64,000 nt of DNA from Terrisporobacter petrolearius (GCF_020748185.1 NZ_JAHZMO010000006.1:62001-126000), one strand, 5' to 3'; shown: positions 35,954-45,864, counted from the first letter of the stretch. A program made the numbers and translations. Notes: a model not told the origin generated them from the sequence alone.

Positions 35954-35989
35954 AAAAATAACCTAGGATTTAAATCCTAGGTTATTTTT
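35954..35989. terminator. Bidirectional terminator between thrS and the FtsH-like gene
   Basis: A 36-bp perfect palindrome (arms 35954-35971 and 35972-35989) with A-run and T-run ends serves both convergent genes. Confidence 0.85.
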
Positions 35990-35993
35990 ATTT

Positions 35994-37394
35994 CTAGCAA
36001 GGTTCTTTTTGAATCAATGATTGCAATTCTTCTAAAGTCATAGTTTCCTTATCATATAAGTGATTAGCAACAATGTGTAAATCATTTATATTTTCTTTTA
36101 ATAATTTTAAAGTTTCTTTATAGCACTGTTCAACAATTTGATTTGCTTCTTTTTGAATTTGTTGTGACATAAAAGATTTTGAGTTGCCTTCTATTGTCAT
36201 AAAGCCTAATTTACTCATGCCATATTCACAAACCATTTGATCTGCAATGTCAGTAACTTTCTTTAAGTCATCTTTTGCTCCTGTAGATAAATGGTTAAAT
36301 ATAATTTCTTCAGCAGCTTTTCCAGCTAGTAAGATTTTGATTTTTCCTATTAATTCTTCTTTTGTGTAAATATATCTATCTTCATCTGGAAGTTGAAGCA
36401 CATATCCTAGAGCTTCCCCGCGTGGAACGATAGATATTTTTTGTATAGGACAAATATTTACAATATTGCTGACTAAAGCATGGCCGGCTTCATGGTAAGA
36501 AACAATTTTCTTTTCTTTTTCAATTAATACAGAGTTCTTTTGCTCTATACCAGCAATCACTCTTTCTATTGCTTTGTCAAAGTGATAATTACTTATTTGG
36601 CTACTATTGTCTCTTACTGCAAATATAGCAGCTTCGTTAGCTATATTTGCTAAATGTGCACCATTAAAACCATGAGTTTTACGAGCTAATAATTTTAAAT
36701 CAACATCTTTATGTAATGGTTTATTATTTGTATGAACTTTTAAAATTTCATATCTACTATTATAGTTGGGAGAATTGATACGTATATGTCTATCAAATCG
36801 TCCGGGTCTTAATAAAGCTTCGTCTAATAAATCAAGCCTATTTGTTGCACCGACTATTATAATATTATCATCTTTATTAAATCCATCCATTTCTACAAGT
36901 AGTTGATTTAGTGTTTGATCTTTTTCGTTGTTACTTTCAGAATGTCTTCTTGCTCCTATGGCATCAATTTCATCAATAAATATAATGCTTGGAGCTTCTT
37001 TTCTAGCTTTTTCGAAAAGGGTTCTTACTCTTTTGGCACCTACTCCAACGTATTTTTCAACAAATTCAGAACCTGTTACATTAAAGAAGGATGAATCTGT
37101 TTCTCCGGCAACAGCAGATGCGAGAAGTGTCTTTCCTGTACCAGGAGGACCATAAAATAGTATTCCTTTTGGTATTTTTGCACCCATTTTCATATATTTG
37201 TCAGGAGACTTCATAAAGTCTACAACTTCGAATAATTCTTCTTTTACTTCATCAAGTCCTGCCACATCTCTAAATGTGGTTTTGGGTTTACTGCTACTAT
37301 GATCTTCAGTGCAGTTTTCTTTTTCCAGTTTTGTTTGAGCAAATACAGGAACTGGATTATTGATTTTTTTCAAAAAATTATTTATAATGTTCAT
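35994..37394 (-). CDS. FtsH-like AAA zinc protease without membrane segments
   Basis: The 466-residue protein has the FtsH AAA domain: [14 protein letters not shown], Walker A GPPGTGKT at 82-89, pore motif [10 protein letters not shown] at 111-120, Walker [17 protein letters not shown], and arginine fingers in LLRPGRFDR. The M41 peptidase has HEAGH at 301-305 and the third ligand Asp in [16 protein letters not shown]. The usual two N-terminal membrane helices and periplasmic domain of FtsH (about 150 residues) are replaced by some 40 polar residues, so it is probably cytoplasmic or held by a partner. It is unlikely to be the main FtsH. Its role is unknown. AAAGGTGG upstream of ATG. Confidence 0.88.
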   Translation of the reverse strand: MNIINNFLKKINNPVPVFAQTKLEKENCTEDHSSSKPKTTFRDVAGLDEVKEELFEVVDFMKSPDKYMKMGAKIPKGILFYGPPGTGKTLLASAVAGETDSSFFNVTGSEFVEKYVGVGAKRVRTLFEKARKEAPSIIFIDEIDAIGARRHSESNNEKDQTLNQLLVEMDGFNKDDNIIIVGATNRLDLLDEALLRPGRFDRHIRINSPNYNSRYEILKVHTNNKPLHKDVDLKLLARKTHGFNGAHLANIANEAAIFAVRDNSSQISNYHFDKAIERVIAGIEQKNSVLIEKEKKIVSYHEAGHALVSNIVNICPIQKISIVPRGEALGYVLQLPDEDRYIYTKEELIGKIKILLAGKAAEEIIFNHLSTGAKDDLKKVTDIADQMVCEYGMSKLGFMTIEGNSKSFMSQQIQKEANQIVEQCYKETLKLLKENINDLHIVANHLYDKETMTLEELQSLIQKEPC

Positions 37395-37570
37395 ATTAAA
37401 CCACCTTTGAGGGATATAATTATTACTTACTTTATATTTTCCAAAGATGTAAAAATTTATTATAAAAAATAAAAAAAATAAACTTTTACATTAACAGTAT
37501 TGTCATAAAAGAGAGCTTAGAAACAGAAAAACTGTAAATTTAATATATAGAAAAAAATATAAAAAAATAG

Positions 37571-37599
37571 TTGACAAATAACTTAAAGAAGCGTATATT
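37571..37599 (+). promoter_or_regulatory. infC: Sigma-A promoter of the infC-rpmI-rplT operon
   Basis: TTGACA at 37571-37576 and TATATT at 37594-37599, 17 bp apart. The leader to infC is close to 195 bases. Confidence 0.8.
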
Positions 37600-37606
37600 A
37601 TATGGA

Positions 37607-37775
37607 GTAGTGATTAAAACTACAAGAATAATTAGTAAAACAAGAAGAAGTCCGTTCTCGCCTTACGCCACAGGTTAGTAAGGTTAATATAAGTTTAGTT
37701 TATTCGTATTTGATAAACTAAGTGTAATTTTGACTTATATAGCGGATGATATTCAATCATTCGCTTTTTATTTTA
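37607..37775 (+). promoter_or_regulatory. infC operon leader with terminator (L20-type autoregulation)
   Basis: The leader between the promoter and infC has a long, relatively GC-rich structured part (GTCCGTTCTCGCCTTACGCC). It also has a paired segment GTTTAGTTTAT/ATAAACTAAG and a terminator with stem 37741-37750/37756-37765 and trailing T. In Bacillus the same operon is attenuated by ribosomal protein L20 bound to its leader; the position and terminator support this here, but I did not match the L20 site base by base. The upstream part of the gap (37395-37570) holds only A/T-rich sequence and the FtsH-like ribosome site. Confidence 0.7.
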
Positions 37776-37801
37776 TATAAAAAATTTGGAGGTGTCCTAC
37801 A

Positions 37802-38311
37802 ATTAGCAAAGAATTATCAATCAATGATCAAATAAGAGATAAGGAATTAAGAGTTCTTTCAGAAACTGGAGAGCAGTTAGGTATTATGTCTTCTAGGGAA
37901 GCCCAAGCTATAGCAAATAGCAAAAATTTAGATTTAGTGAAGATATCACCAAATGCTAACCCACCTGTTTGTAAAATGATGGACTATGGTAAGCATAAGT
38001 ATGAACAATCTAGAAAAGAAAAAGAAGCTAGAAAAAATCAAAAAACTATAACAGTTAAAGAAATAAGACTTAGACCAGGTATTGAGGCTAATGATTTAAA
38101 TACAAAAGCTAATAATGCTATAAAATTCCTTAAAAAAGGAGATAAAGTAAAAGTTGAACTTCGTTTTAGAGGAAGAGAACTTGGACATAAAGATATTGGT
38201 AAAGAAGTTATGCTTAAATTTATTGATATAGTTAAAGAGTTTGGAGAACCAACAAAAGCCCCTGCATTTGAAGGGAATAACATGGTTGTAATTATAGATC
38301 CAAAAAAATAG
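37802..38311 (+). CDS. infC: Translation initiation factor IF-3 (ATT start)
   Basis: IF-3 keeps the 30S subunit free and checks the start codon. The frame is 169 residues long when read from ATT 37802: SKELSINDQIRDKELRVLSE, then GEQLGIMSSREAQAIA, then LDLVKISPNANPPVCKMMDYGKHKYEQ, with the C-domain TVKEIRLRPGIEANDLNTKA and KAPAFEGNNMVVI. No ATG, GTG or TTG codon precedes the conserved N-domain, and GGAGGT at 37788-37793 is eight bases from ATT. A rare AUU start is the classical autoregulatory start of E. coli infC. An ATG at 37886 would remove 28 conserved residues. Confidence 0.95.
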   Translation: MSKELSINDQIRDKELRVLSETGEQLGIMSSREAQAIANSKNLDLVKISPNANPPVCKMMDYGKHKYEQSRKEKEARKNQKTITVKEIRLRPGIEANDLNTKANNAIKFLKKGDKVKVELRFRGRELGHKDIGKEVMLKFIDIVKEFGEPTKAPAFEGNNMVVIIDPKK

Positions 38312-38338
38312 ATGATTAACTGAGAGGAGGAATTTATC

Positions 38339-38533
38339 ATGCCAAAAATGAAAACTCATAGAGGAGCAGCTAAAAGATTTAAGAAAACTGGAAGCGGAAA
38401 ATTAAAGAGAGCTAAAGCTTTCAAAAGTCATATATTAACTAAGAAATCAGCTAAAACTAAAATGAACTTAAGACAATCTGCTATAGTTACTAAAGGTGAT
38501 GCTGAAAGAATAGCACAATTATTACCATACTAA
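38339..38533 (+). CDS. rpmI: 50S ribosomal protein L35
   Basis: The 64-residue, very basic protein begins [20 protein letters not shown] and ends IAQLLPY, as L35 does. AGAGGAGG lies upstream. It is between infC and rplT in the conserved order. Confidence 0.97.
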   Translation: MPKMKTHRGAAKRFKKTGSGKLKRAKAFKSHILTKKSAKTKMNLRQSAIVTKGDAERIAQLLPY

Positions 38534-38607
38534 GAAGTAATTAATTAAACTTAAGTAATAGAATCGAAAAAAAGACAACACACATAAGAATAAAGGAGGT
38601 CATGAAC

Positions 38608-38964
38608 ATGGCAAGAGTAAAAAAAGCGATGAACGCTCGTAAGAAGCATAAAAAAGTGTTAAAACTTGCAAAAGGATTCAGAGGATCTAGAAGCAAATTA
38701 TATAGACCAGCTAACAATTTCGTAATGAAAGCATTAAAGAATGCTTATATAGGTAGAAAATTAAAGAAGAGAGACTTCAGAAAACTTTGGATACAAAGAA
38801 TAAATGCAGCTGCTAGAATGAATGGAATATCTTATTCAAGATTAATGAATGGATTAAAATTAGCAGGTGTTGAAGTTAACAGAAAAATGTTATCTGAAAT
38901 GGCAATAAATGATCCACAAGGATTTACTAAATTAGTAGAAGTTGCTAAAGCTAAATTAGCTTAA
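38608..38964 (+). CDS. rplT: 50S ribosomal protein L20
   Basis: The 118-residue protein begins [20 protein letters not shown], with the L20 signature [39 protein letters not shown] split across the middle. An ATG at 38602 is also in frame, but AAGGAGGT is too close to it; ATG 38608 has eight-base spacing and gives the usual N-terminus. L20 probably also represses this operon through the leader. Confidence 0.97.
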   Translation: MARVKKAMNARKKHKKVLKLAKGFRGSRSKLYRPANNFVMKALKNAYIGRKLKKRDFRKLWIQRINAAARMNGISYSRLMNGLKLAGVEVNRKMLSEMAINDPQGFTKLVEVAKAKLA

Positions 38965-38988
38965 TAGTTTCATATTATAATGAATGCT

Positions 38989-39030
38989 AAGCATCTATAA
39001 AAGACAATAGTCGTTTATAGGTGCTTTTTT
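38989..39030 (+). terminator. Rho-independent terminator of the infC operon
   Basis: A 13-bp stem with one G-T pair (38989-39001 with 39014-39026) ends in T6. Confidence 0.85.
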
Positions 39031-39096
39031 GTATAGATATATTAAATTGCTCGAATAATAATATAAAAGGTTAAAAATAATTAATATGGTATAGTG

Positions 39097-39125
39097 TTGT
39101 TATTAACTAGTAATTGTTTTATAAT
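39097..39125 (+). promoter_or_regulatory. trkH: Sigma-A promoter of trkH-trkA
   Basis: TTGTTA at 39097-39102 and TATAAT at 39120-39125 with a 17-bp spacer, 46 bp before the TTG start. Confidence 0.65.
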
Positions 39126-39171
39126 AATGTGATAGTTGAAATTCTTATAAATGAAGGAGGGGTAGACAGAA

Positions 39172-40548
39172 TTGAAAACCATGCTAAAAAAACTACTTAT
39201 AAAAGCAAATACTATGGAACCAGCACAAGTAATGGTTATAGGATTTGGGGTAGTAATATTATTTGGTGGACTTATATTAAATTTACCCATAGCTGCAAAG
39301 AGTGGTAAGAGTGTCGGACTTTTAAATGCATTATTTACATCCACTTCTGCTGTATGTGTTACAGGATTGATTGTAGTAGATACGAGCACTTACTGGAATG
39401 AATTTGGGCAACTTGTTATAATAAGCTTAATTCAAATTGGTGGATTAGGATTTATGACCATGGCAACGATGTTTTCTCTATTAACAGGAAAGAAAATAAA
39501 TTTAAGAGAAAGATTACTAATACAAGAATCACTAAATCAAAGAGACTTATCAGGTCTTGTAAAACTTACGAGATACATAATTATGATGACCTTCGCTATT
39601 GAAGGTACAGGAGCTTTATTGCTATCCATGGTATTTATACCTAAGTTAGGATTAATAAAAGGTATATGGTACAGTGTATTTCATTCAATATCAGCATTTT
39701 GTAATGCGGGCTTCGACCTAATGAGTCCAATATCGGGTGAATATTCATCTTTAACGTATTTTGTTAATAATTCATTAATAAACCTTGTAATTTGTGGATT
39801 AATTATCCTTGGAGGGATAGGTTTTCCTGTTTTATTAGATGTAATAAATAATAAAAAATACTCTAAATTAAACGTACATTCTAAAATAGTTATAAACACT
39901 ACTGCAATACTTATTGCCATAGGTTTTTTATTTATATTTATTGTAGAGTTTAATAATAAAGGAAGTCTAGGTGGACTTAACATGAAGGAAAAATTATTAT
40001 CCTCATTATTCCAATCAGTAACACTTAGAACAGCTGGATACAGTACTATAGATTTAACATTACTAAAAGAAAGCACGCTGTTTTTAATGATAATTTTAAT
40101 GCTTATAGGTGCATCTCCAGCATCAACAGGTGGAGGTCTGAAGACAACTACTGTTGCTACTTTATTTTTAACAGTGAAATCATTTATTTTAGGCAAAGAA
40201 GATATAGAAGTTTATCAAAGAAGAATAAGTAGCACAACAGTTAGAAAATCCTTAGGTATTTTCTTTATAGGTGTATTTGTGGCATTATTTGGAACATTAA
40301 CGCTTACTATAGTAAGTCCAGGATTTTCACTGCTTGAATCAGCTTTTGAAGTAGTATCTGCATTTGCTACAGTAGGATTAAGTCTAGGAGGATCTCCTAC
40401 ACTAACATCATTTGGAAAAATAATAATAATGATATTAATGTTTTCAGGAAGAGTAGGGTCTCTTACTATTTTCATAGCATTACTTTCTAGAAGTAAAAAA
40501 ATAAAATCAAAAGTTAGATATGCAGAAGGAAAGATAATAGTAGGATAA
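39172..40548 (+). CDS. trkH: Potassium uptake protein, TrkH/KtrB family
   Basis: The 458-residue integral membrane channel subunit has four M1-P-M2 repeats. P-loop regions are TSTSAVCVTGLIVVDT, HSISAFCNAGFDLMSP, SVTLRTAGYSTIDL and SAFATVGLSLG; each carries the filter Gly. It forms the K+ path that TrkA/KtrA gates in response to nucleotide. The start is TTG 39172 with AAGGAGGGG upstream. The trkA gene lies 29 bp downstream. Confidence 0.93.
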   Translation: MKTMLKKLLIKANTMEPAQVMVIGFGVVILFGGLILNLPIAAKSGKSVGLLNALFTSTSAVCVTGLIVVDTSTYWNEFGQLVIISLIQIGGLGFMTMATMFSLLTGKKINLRERLLIQESLNQRDLSGLVKLTRYIIMMTFAIEGTGALLLSMVFIPKLGLIKGIWYSVFHSISAFCNAGFDLMSPISGEYSSLTYFVNNSLINLVICGLIILGGIGFPVLLDVINNKKYSKLNVHSKIVINTTAILIAIGFLFIFIVEFNNKGSLGGLNMKEKLLSSLFQSVTLRTAGYSTIDLTLLKESTLFLMIILMLIGASPASTGGGLKTTTVATLFLTVKSFILGKEDIEVYQRRISSTTVRKSLGIFFIGVFVALFGTLTLTIVSPGFSLLESAFEVVSAFATVGLSLGGSPTLTSFGKIIIMILMFSGRVGSLTIFIALLSRSKKIKSKVRYAEGKIIVG

Positions 40549-40577
40549 TAATTATAAGCTTGAAAGGATGAAAAGTT

Positions 40578-41240
40578 ATGAAACAATATATAGTTATAGG
40601 GTGTGGAAGGTTTGGTTCATCCCTTGCCACAACTATGAATTTATTAGGCCATCAAGTTATGGCTATAGATAAAAGTGAAGAGATAATTCAAAATCTATCG
40701 GATAAAGTTACTCATGTAGCAGCAGTAGACGTTACGGATGAATATGCTTTAAGATCTTTAGGGTTAGGTAATTTTGATGTGGCTATAATAGCAATAGGAT
40801 CAGATATAAGAGCATCTATAATGGCTACTCTTATAGCAAAGGAAATGGGTGTAGAGCAAGTAGTATGTAAGGCTAAAGATGAGTTACAAGCTAAAGTTTT
40901 ATACAAAATAGGTGCAGACAGAGTTGTATTCCCAGAACGAGATATGGGAATACGAGTTGCTCATAACTTAGTATCAGATAATATATTGGACCATATAGAA
41001 TTAGATCCAGAATACTCTATAATGGAAATTGTAACACCTAATAAATGGATAAGTAAAACTCTAGTAGAACTTGACTTAAGAGCAAAATACGAAATTACAA
41101 TATTGGCTATTAAAGATGGAGACAACATAAATGTTATTCCTTCACCTCAAGAGCAATTGCAAGAAAATAGCATCTTAGTAGTAATAGGAAAAAATAGTAA
41201 TATAAGTGCTATTGTTGCTAAAGACAAAAATTCAAAATAG
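40578..41240 (+). CDS. trkA: Potassium uptake regulatory protein, TrkA/KtrA family
   Basis: The 220-residue cytosolic subunit has an RCK-N Rossmann domain (YIVIGCGRFGSSLATTMN, with AIDKSEE at the end of strand two) and a C-terminal RCK-C domain (about 135-215). It binds NAD(H) or ATP/ADP and opens the channel subunit encoded just upstream. AAAGGATG ahead of ATG. Confidence 0.93.
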   Translation: MKQYIVIGCGRFGSSLATTMNLLGHQVMAIDKSEEIIQNLSDKVTHVAAVDVTDEYALRSLGLGNFDVAIIAIGSDIRASIMATLIAKEMGVEQVVCKAKDELQAKVLYKIGADRVVFPERDMGIRVAHNLVSDNILDHIELDPEYSIMEIVTPNKWISKTLVELDLRAKYEITILAIKDGDNINVIPSPQEQLQENSILVVIGKNSNISAIVAKDKNSK

Positions 41241-41251
41241 GAGAATATAAA

Positions 41252-42049
41252 ATGCCTATAAATATAAGTAGTAAAGATAATGAAAAAGTTAAGTATACAA
41301 AATCATTATTAAAAAGTAAAAATAGACAAAAAGAATCAAAGTATATAATAGAAGGATATAGAATTCTAACTTTAGCAATAGAATGTAACGCAGATTTAGA
41401 TTATGTATTTATAAATGAAATTTTTGAAGAAAAAAAAGAATATAAAAACTTTTTGAATATATTAGAAGAAAAGAATATTAAAGTATTTAAAACTACTAAT
41501 AAAATATTTAAAGAGTTGGTAGATACAGAAAATACACAAGGTATTTTAGGTGTGATTAGGTTTAGAGAGAAAAAAATTGAGCATAATATTAATCATGAAG
41601 ATAAGTTTGTATTAATATTAGATAGAATACAAGATCCAGGCAATATGGGAACAATAATAAGAACAGCGGATGCAGCAGGTGTAGATACAATAATTGCATT
41701 AAAAGGTTGTGTAGATATATACAATCCAAAAGTAATCCGATCAACAATGGGTTCCATTTTTGACATGAAAATCATACATTGTACTCAAGAAGAATGTTTA
41801 CAAGAATTAAAATCAAAGGATTTTAGAATAGTTTCTAGCTACCTTAATACTGACAATTACTATCACGAAACAAAATACTATGAGAGAACAGCCTTAGTAA
41901 TAGGTAATGAAGCTAATGGAGTTAATGATGAATTAATTAATCAATCAGATATATTAGTAAAAATACCTATTTATGGAAAAGCAGAATCCTTAAATGCTGC
42001 TATTTCGTCAGCCATATTAATGTATGAAATTAAAAAAAGTTTAACTTAA
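41252..42049 (+). CDS. SpoU-family RNA 2'-O-methyltransferase
   Basis: The 265-residue SPOUT enzyme has an N-terminal SpoU substrate-binding domain (NISSKDNEKVKYTKSLLKSK) and the catalytic knot. Motif 1 is LDRIQDPGNMGTIIRTADAAG, motif 2 ALVIGNEANGVND and motif 3 KIPIYGKAESLNAAISSAI. It methylates rRNA or tRNA guanosine ribose; the target base is not defined. It begins 11 bp after trkA and is likely co-transcribed. Confidence 0.9.
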   Translation: MPINISSKDNEKVKYTKSLLKSKNRQKESKYIIEGYRILTLAIECNADLDYVFINEIFEEKKEYKNFLNILEEKNIKVFKTTNKIFKELVDTENTQGILGVIRFREKKIEHNINHEDKFVLILDRIQDPGNMGTIIRTADAAGVDTIIALKGCVDIYNPKVIRSTMGSIFDMKIIHCTQEECLQELKSKDFRIVSSYLNTDNYYHETKYYERTALVIGNEANGVNDELINQSDILVKIPIYGKAESLNAAISSAILMYEIKKSLT

Positions 42050-42053
42050 TATG

Positions 42054-42083
42054 TTGAAAATACAATATTAAGTATGTTATAAT
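42054..42083 (+). promoter_or_regulatory. pheS: Sigma-A promoter of pheST
   Basis: TTGAAA at 42054-42059 and TATAAT at 42078-42083 with 18-bp spacing and a TG extension. Confidence 0.7.
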
Positions 42084-42105
42084 TGTACAAAAACTATATA
42101 TAAAA

Positions 42106-42356
42106 AAGCTATGATAGAGAAAAGTATTATAATTTAACTTAGGCAAGAGAAAAATACATCTGCTGTGAGTATTTACTAAGTATTTATAAGAAGTTCACTC
42201 TGGAGCATTAAAGCTGAACAGAAATCAGTAGGCTTTAACGTTGAACGCGTTAAGTTTTGTTGAGTGGTTTATTAATATTTTTATATTATTAAACTACTAG
42301 GGTGGTACCGCGAATAACAGTCTTTCGTCCCTAGATAGGGATGAAGGGCTTTTTTT
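42106..42356 (+). promoter_or_regulatory. T-box leader sensing uncharged tRNA-Phe
   Basis: The T-box core AGGGTGGTACCGCG lies at 42299-42312. The specifier is TTC (42194-42196, in AGAAGTTCACTCTGGAGC), a phenylalanine codon. A terminator pairs AGTCTTTCGTCCCT with AGGGATGAAGGGCT (42319-42332 with 42337-42350) before T7. Uncharged tRNA-Phe should permit pheST transcription. Confidence 0.95.
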
Positions 42357-42405
42357 ATTGCAAGGAAAGTAAAATATTATGAAAATATATGAAAGGGTGA
42401 AAAAA

Positions 42406-43425
42406 GTGAAAGAACAATTGATAAGCTTAAAAGAAAGAGCCTTAAGTGAAATTAAAGTGGCTTGTTCAATGGAAGAATTAGATAGCCTTAGAGTAAAGTA
42501 CTCTGGTAAAAAGGGTGAACTTACTGCAATATTAAAAGGTATGGGTAAATTATCTGCTGAGGAAAGACCAGAAATAGGCAAAATAGCAAATGAAGTAAGA
42601 GAAGCTATAGAAAATGAAATAAATACAAAAAAAGAAGAGATTAAAAAAATTGATTTAAACAAAAAGTTAGCTGAGGAAGTAATAGATGTTACTATGCCAG
42701 GAAAAACTTTTAAAGTTGGGAAAAGACATCCAATAACTCAAATAATAGACGAAGTTACTGAAATATTTATGGGAATAGGATTCTCAGTAGCAGAAGGTCC
42801 AGAAGTTGAAACAGTAGAAAATAACTTCGATGCACTAAATGCACCTAAGAATCACCCTTCAAGAGATATAACAGATACATTCTATTTTAATGATGAATTG
42901 TTACTTAGAACTCAAACGTCTCCAGTTCAAGTTAGAACAATGAGAAGTGAAGAATTACCAATAAAAATAATATCTCCAGGTAGATGTTTCAGAAATGATT
43001 CATTAGATGCAACCCATTCACCAATGTTCCACCAAATAGAGGGATTAGTGGTTGGAAAAGACATAACTATGGCTCAATTCAAAGGAACTTTAGAGTTGTT
43101 TGTTAAGAAGTTATTTGGAGACAATACAAAAACAAAATTTAGACCACACAACTTCCCATTCACAGAACCAAGTGCAGAAATAGACGTTACTTGCTTCAAA
43201 TGTGGAGGCAAGGGATGTCAAATGTGTAAAGGGGAAGGTTGGATAGAAATACTAGGAGCAGGTATGGTTCATCCAAACGTACTTAGAAACTGTGGAATAG
43301 ACCCAGAAGTTTATAGTGGATTTGCTTTCGGTATGGGTGTTGAAAGACTTGCAATGCTTAAATACGAAATTGATGATATAAGACTGTTAGTTGAAAATGA
43401 TATAAGATTTTTAGATCAATTTTAA
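42406..43425 (+). CDS. pheS: Phenylalanyl-tRNA synthetase alpha subunit
   Basis: From GTG 42406 the protein is 339 residues, the usual PheS length. It begins [17 protein letters not shown] (N-terminal coiled coil binding the tRNA), with class II core motifs [41 protein letters not shown] and [16 protein letters not shown]. The frame is open from ATG 42379, but AAAGGG at 42392-42397 is spaced eight bases from GTG 42406 and no good site serves 42379. It is controlled by the Phe T-box. Confidence 0.95.
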   Translation: MKEQLISLKERALSEIKVACSMEELDSLRVKYSGKKGELTAILKGMGKLSAEERPEIGKIANEVREAIENEINTKKEEIKKIDLNKKLAEEVIDVTMPGKTFKVGKRHPITQIIDEVTEIFMGIGFSVAEGPEVETVENNFDALNAPKNHPSRDITDTFYFNDELLLRTQTSPVQVRTMRSEELPIKIISPGRCFRNDSLDATHSPMFHQIEGLVVGKDITMAQFKGTLELFVKKLFGDNTKTKFRPHNFPFTEPSAEIDVTCFKCGGKGCQMCKGEGWIEILGAGMVHPNVLRNCGIDPEVYSGFAFGMGVERLAMLKYEIDDIRLLVENDIRFLDQF

Positions 43426-43443
43426 TAAAAGGAGGAAAATAAA

Positions 43444-45837
43444 ATGTTAGTACCTGTAAAATGGATAAGAGATTACGTTAATATAGATATGGATACAGTT
43501 GAATTTGCTGATAAAATGACTATGACTGGAACGAAGGTTGAGACAGTAGAATTTTTAGGCGAAGAAATAAGTAATGTTGTAGTAGGTCAAATAAAAGAAA
43601 TAACACAACATCCAAATGCTGATAAACTTGTAGTTTGTCAAGTTAATGTGGGAGAAGAAGAGCTTGTACAAATATGCACTGGAGCAAAAAATGTTTTAGA
43701 AGGAGACTTTGTACCAGTGGCTAAAGTTAACTCTACATTACCTGGAGGAATAAAAATAAAAAAAGGTAAATTAAGAGGAGAAGCATCTCACGGAATGTTA
43801 TGTGGTGCTGAAGAATTAGGAATAGACGAGAACCTTGTTAACGAAAGAAGTAAAGATGGAATATACATTTTAAATGACATGGAAAACCTAGTAATAGGTC
43901 AAGACATAAAAGAATTCTTAGGGTTAAATGATGCAATAATAGACTTCGAATTAACAGCAAATAGACCAGATTGTAGATCTATGATAGGTATAGCTAGAGA
44001 AGCAGCTATTACTATAGGAAAAAAAATAAAATATCCTGAAATAGAAGTAAAAGCTTGTGATGAAGATATAGATTTTGAAGTGAAAATTGAAAGTCCTAAG
44101 CTTTGTCCTAGATACGGAGCAAAAATAGTTAAAGATGTTAAAATAGAGCCATCTCCATATTGGATGCAAAGAAGACTTATAGAAGCTGGTGTTAGACCAA
44201 TAAATAATATAGTTGATATAACAAATTTTGTAATGTTAGAACAAGGTCAACCATTACATGCATTTGACTTAAATGAACTTTCGACTGGAAAAATAGTTGT
44301 AAGAAATGCAGTGGAAGGCGAAAAATTTACTACATTAGATGAAGTTGAAAGAACTTTAGACAAAGATATGCTTGTTATAACTGATGGTGAAAAGCCAGTT
44401 GCTATAGCAGGTGTAATGGGTGGATTAAACTCAGGTATAACTGATAATACTACAGCTGTATTATTTGAAGGTGCAGCATTCAATGCTGATAGCATAAGAT
44501 TAACTTCTAAGAAACTAGGTCTTAGAACTGAATCATCTGGAAGGTATGAAAAAGGTGTTTGTACAGAACTTTCAATAACAGGTGTAGAAAGAGCTTGTCA
44601 ATTAGTAGAAATGCTTGGTGCTGGCAGAGTTTTAAGAGGAACTGTGGAAGATTATACAGTTAAACAAGAAGCTCAAACTTTAACAGTAAATCCATCAAGA
44701 ATAATAAAAAATATAGGAATAGATTTATCATTAGATGGATTTGTAAAAATATTAAAAGATTTAGAATTTAAATGTGATTTAAAATCTAATGATGAAGTAG
44801 TTATAGAAGTTCCTCCATTTAGATTAGATATAGAGCAAGAAGCTGATATATATGAAGAAATAGCTAGAATATATGGATTTGAAAATATACCTTCTGAACA
44901 ATTAGAAGGTAATGCAACAGCTGGTGTTAAAACACCTCAACAAAAATTCATGAATAAAATAAAAAATACAGCTACAAGTATAGGATTATATGAAATATTA
45001 ACTTATTCATTTGTAAGTCCAAAATCATTAGATAAAATAAAATTGCCAGAAGATGACAAAAAAAGAGATTACATTACATTAATTAACCCACTTGGAGAAG
45101 ATACATCAGTTATGAGAACTACAATGATGCCAAGTATGTTAAATGTATTATATACAAATGTATCTCGTAAAGTTGAAAGTGGATTAGCCTTTGAATGTGG
45201 TCATACATTTACTCCACAAGAAGGACTACCAATAGAAACTAATCACTTATGCGTAGGTATGTATGGTAAAGATGTAGATTTCTTTGTATTAAAAGGTGCA
45301 TTGGAAACAATACTAGATTCAGTAGGATTTGAAAACTACGAGATAATACCAGAAACTAATAATACTACATTCCACCCAGGAAGATGTGCTACAATAATGT
45401 ATAATAATATATATATAGGTACTTTCGGAGAAGTTCACCCAGAGGTTATAGATAATTATAACTTAGGACAAAGAGTTTATCTTGCTGAATTAGATTTAGA
45501 TTTAATATTTGAAAACTCAGATAGAACTATAATATACAGTCCATTGCCAAAATATCCATCAACTTCTAGAGATATAGCTCTTTTAGTTAAAGATGACATT
45601 ATAGTAAAACAAATAGAAGATATAATAAAAGCTAATGGAGAAGATTTATTAGAAAGTTATAAATTATTCGATGTATATAAAGGTTCACAAATAGCTGACG
45701 GATATAAATCAATAGCATACTCTATCATATATAGAAGTAAAGATAAAACTCTAACAGATGAGGATGTAAACAAAGTACACCAGAATATAATAAGAGAGTT
45801 AGAAGAAAAGCTAGATGCGAAATTAAGATCAAACTAA
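43444..45837 (+). CDS. pheT: Phenylalanyl-tRNA synthetase beta subunit
   Basis: The 797-residue protein has the full PheT order: N-terminal OB/tRNA-binding domain (VGQIKEITQHPNADKLVVCQ), B3/B4 editing domain (AHDL-type region LEQGQPLHAFDLNEL), B5 (ERACQLVEMLGAGRVL onward), a catalytic-like core, and the C-terminal ferredoxin-fold anticodon domain (PLPKYPSTSRDIALLVKDD). It pairs with PheS as an alpha2-beta2 enzyme. AAAGGAGG upstream, 18 bp after pheS. Confidence 0.97.
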   Translation: MLVPVKWIRDYVNIDMDTVEFADKMTMTGTKVETVEFLGEEISNVVVGQIKEITQHPNADKLVVCQVNVGEEELVQICTGAKNVLEGDFVPVAKVNSTLPGGIKIKKGKLRGEASHGMLCGAEELGIDENLVNERSKDGIYILNDMENLVIGQDIKEFLGLNDAIIDFELTANRPDCRSMIGIAREAAITIGKKIKYPEIEVKACDEDIDFEVKIESPKLCPRYGAKIVKDVKIEPSPYWMQRRLIEAGVRPINNIVDITNFVMLEQGQPLHAFDLNELSTGKIVVRNAVEGEKFTTLDEVERTLDKDMLVITDGEKPVAIAGVMGGLNSGITDNTTAVLFEGAAFNADSIRLTSKKLGLRTESSGRYEKGVCTELSITGVERACQLVEMLGAGRVLRGTVEDYTVKQEAQTLTVNPSRIIKNIGIDLSLDGFVKILKDLEFKCDLKSNDEVVIEVPPFRLDIEQEADIYEEIARIYGFENIPSEQLEGNATAGVKTPQQKFMNKIKNTATSIGLYEILTYSFVSPKSLDKIKLPEDDKKRDYITLINPLGEDTSVMRTTMMPSMLNVLYTNVSRKVESGLAFECGHTFTPQEGLPIETNHLCVGMYGKDVDFFVLKGALETILDSVGFENYEIIPETNNTTFHPGRCATIMYNNIYIGTFGEVHPEVIDNYNLGQRVYLAELDLDLIFENSDRTIIYSPLPKYPSTSRDIALLVKDDIIVKQIEDIIKANGEDLLESYKLFDVYKGSQIADGYKSIAYSIIYRSKDKTLTDEDVNKVHQNIIRELEEKLDAKLRSN

Positions 45838-45864
45838 CTCATCTTTGATAGGGGGATTAGTGAG

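Noticed and set aside
37886..38311. infC starting at ATG 37886
   Set aside because: This would remove the conserved INDQIRDKELRVL segment. The upstream ATT with a strong ribosome site is a better start.
38038..38359. Minus-strand frames across infC and its 3' side
   Set aside because: They lie antisense to infC and to the rpmI ribosome site; composition is that of a shadow frame.
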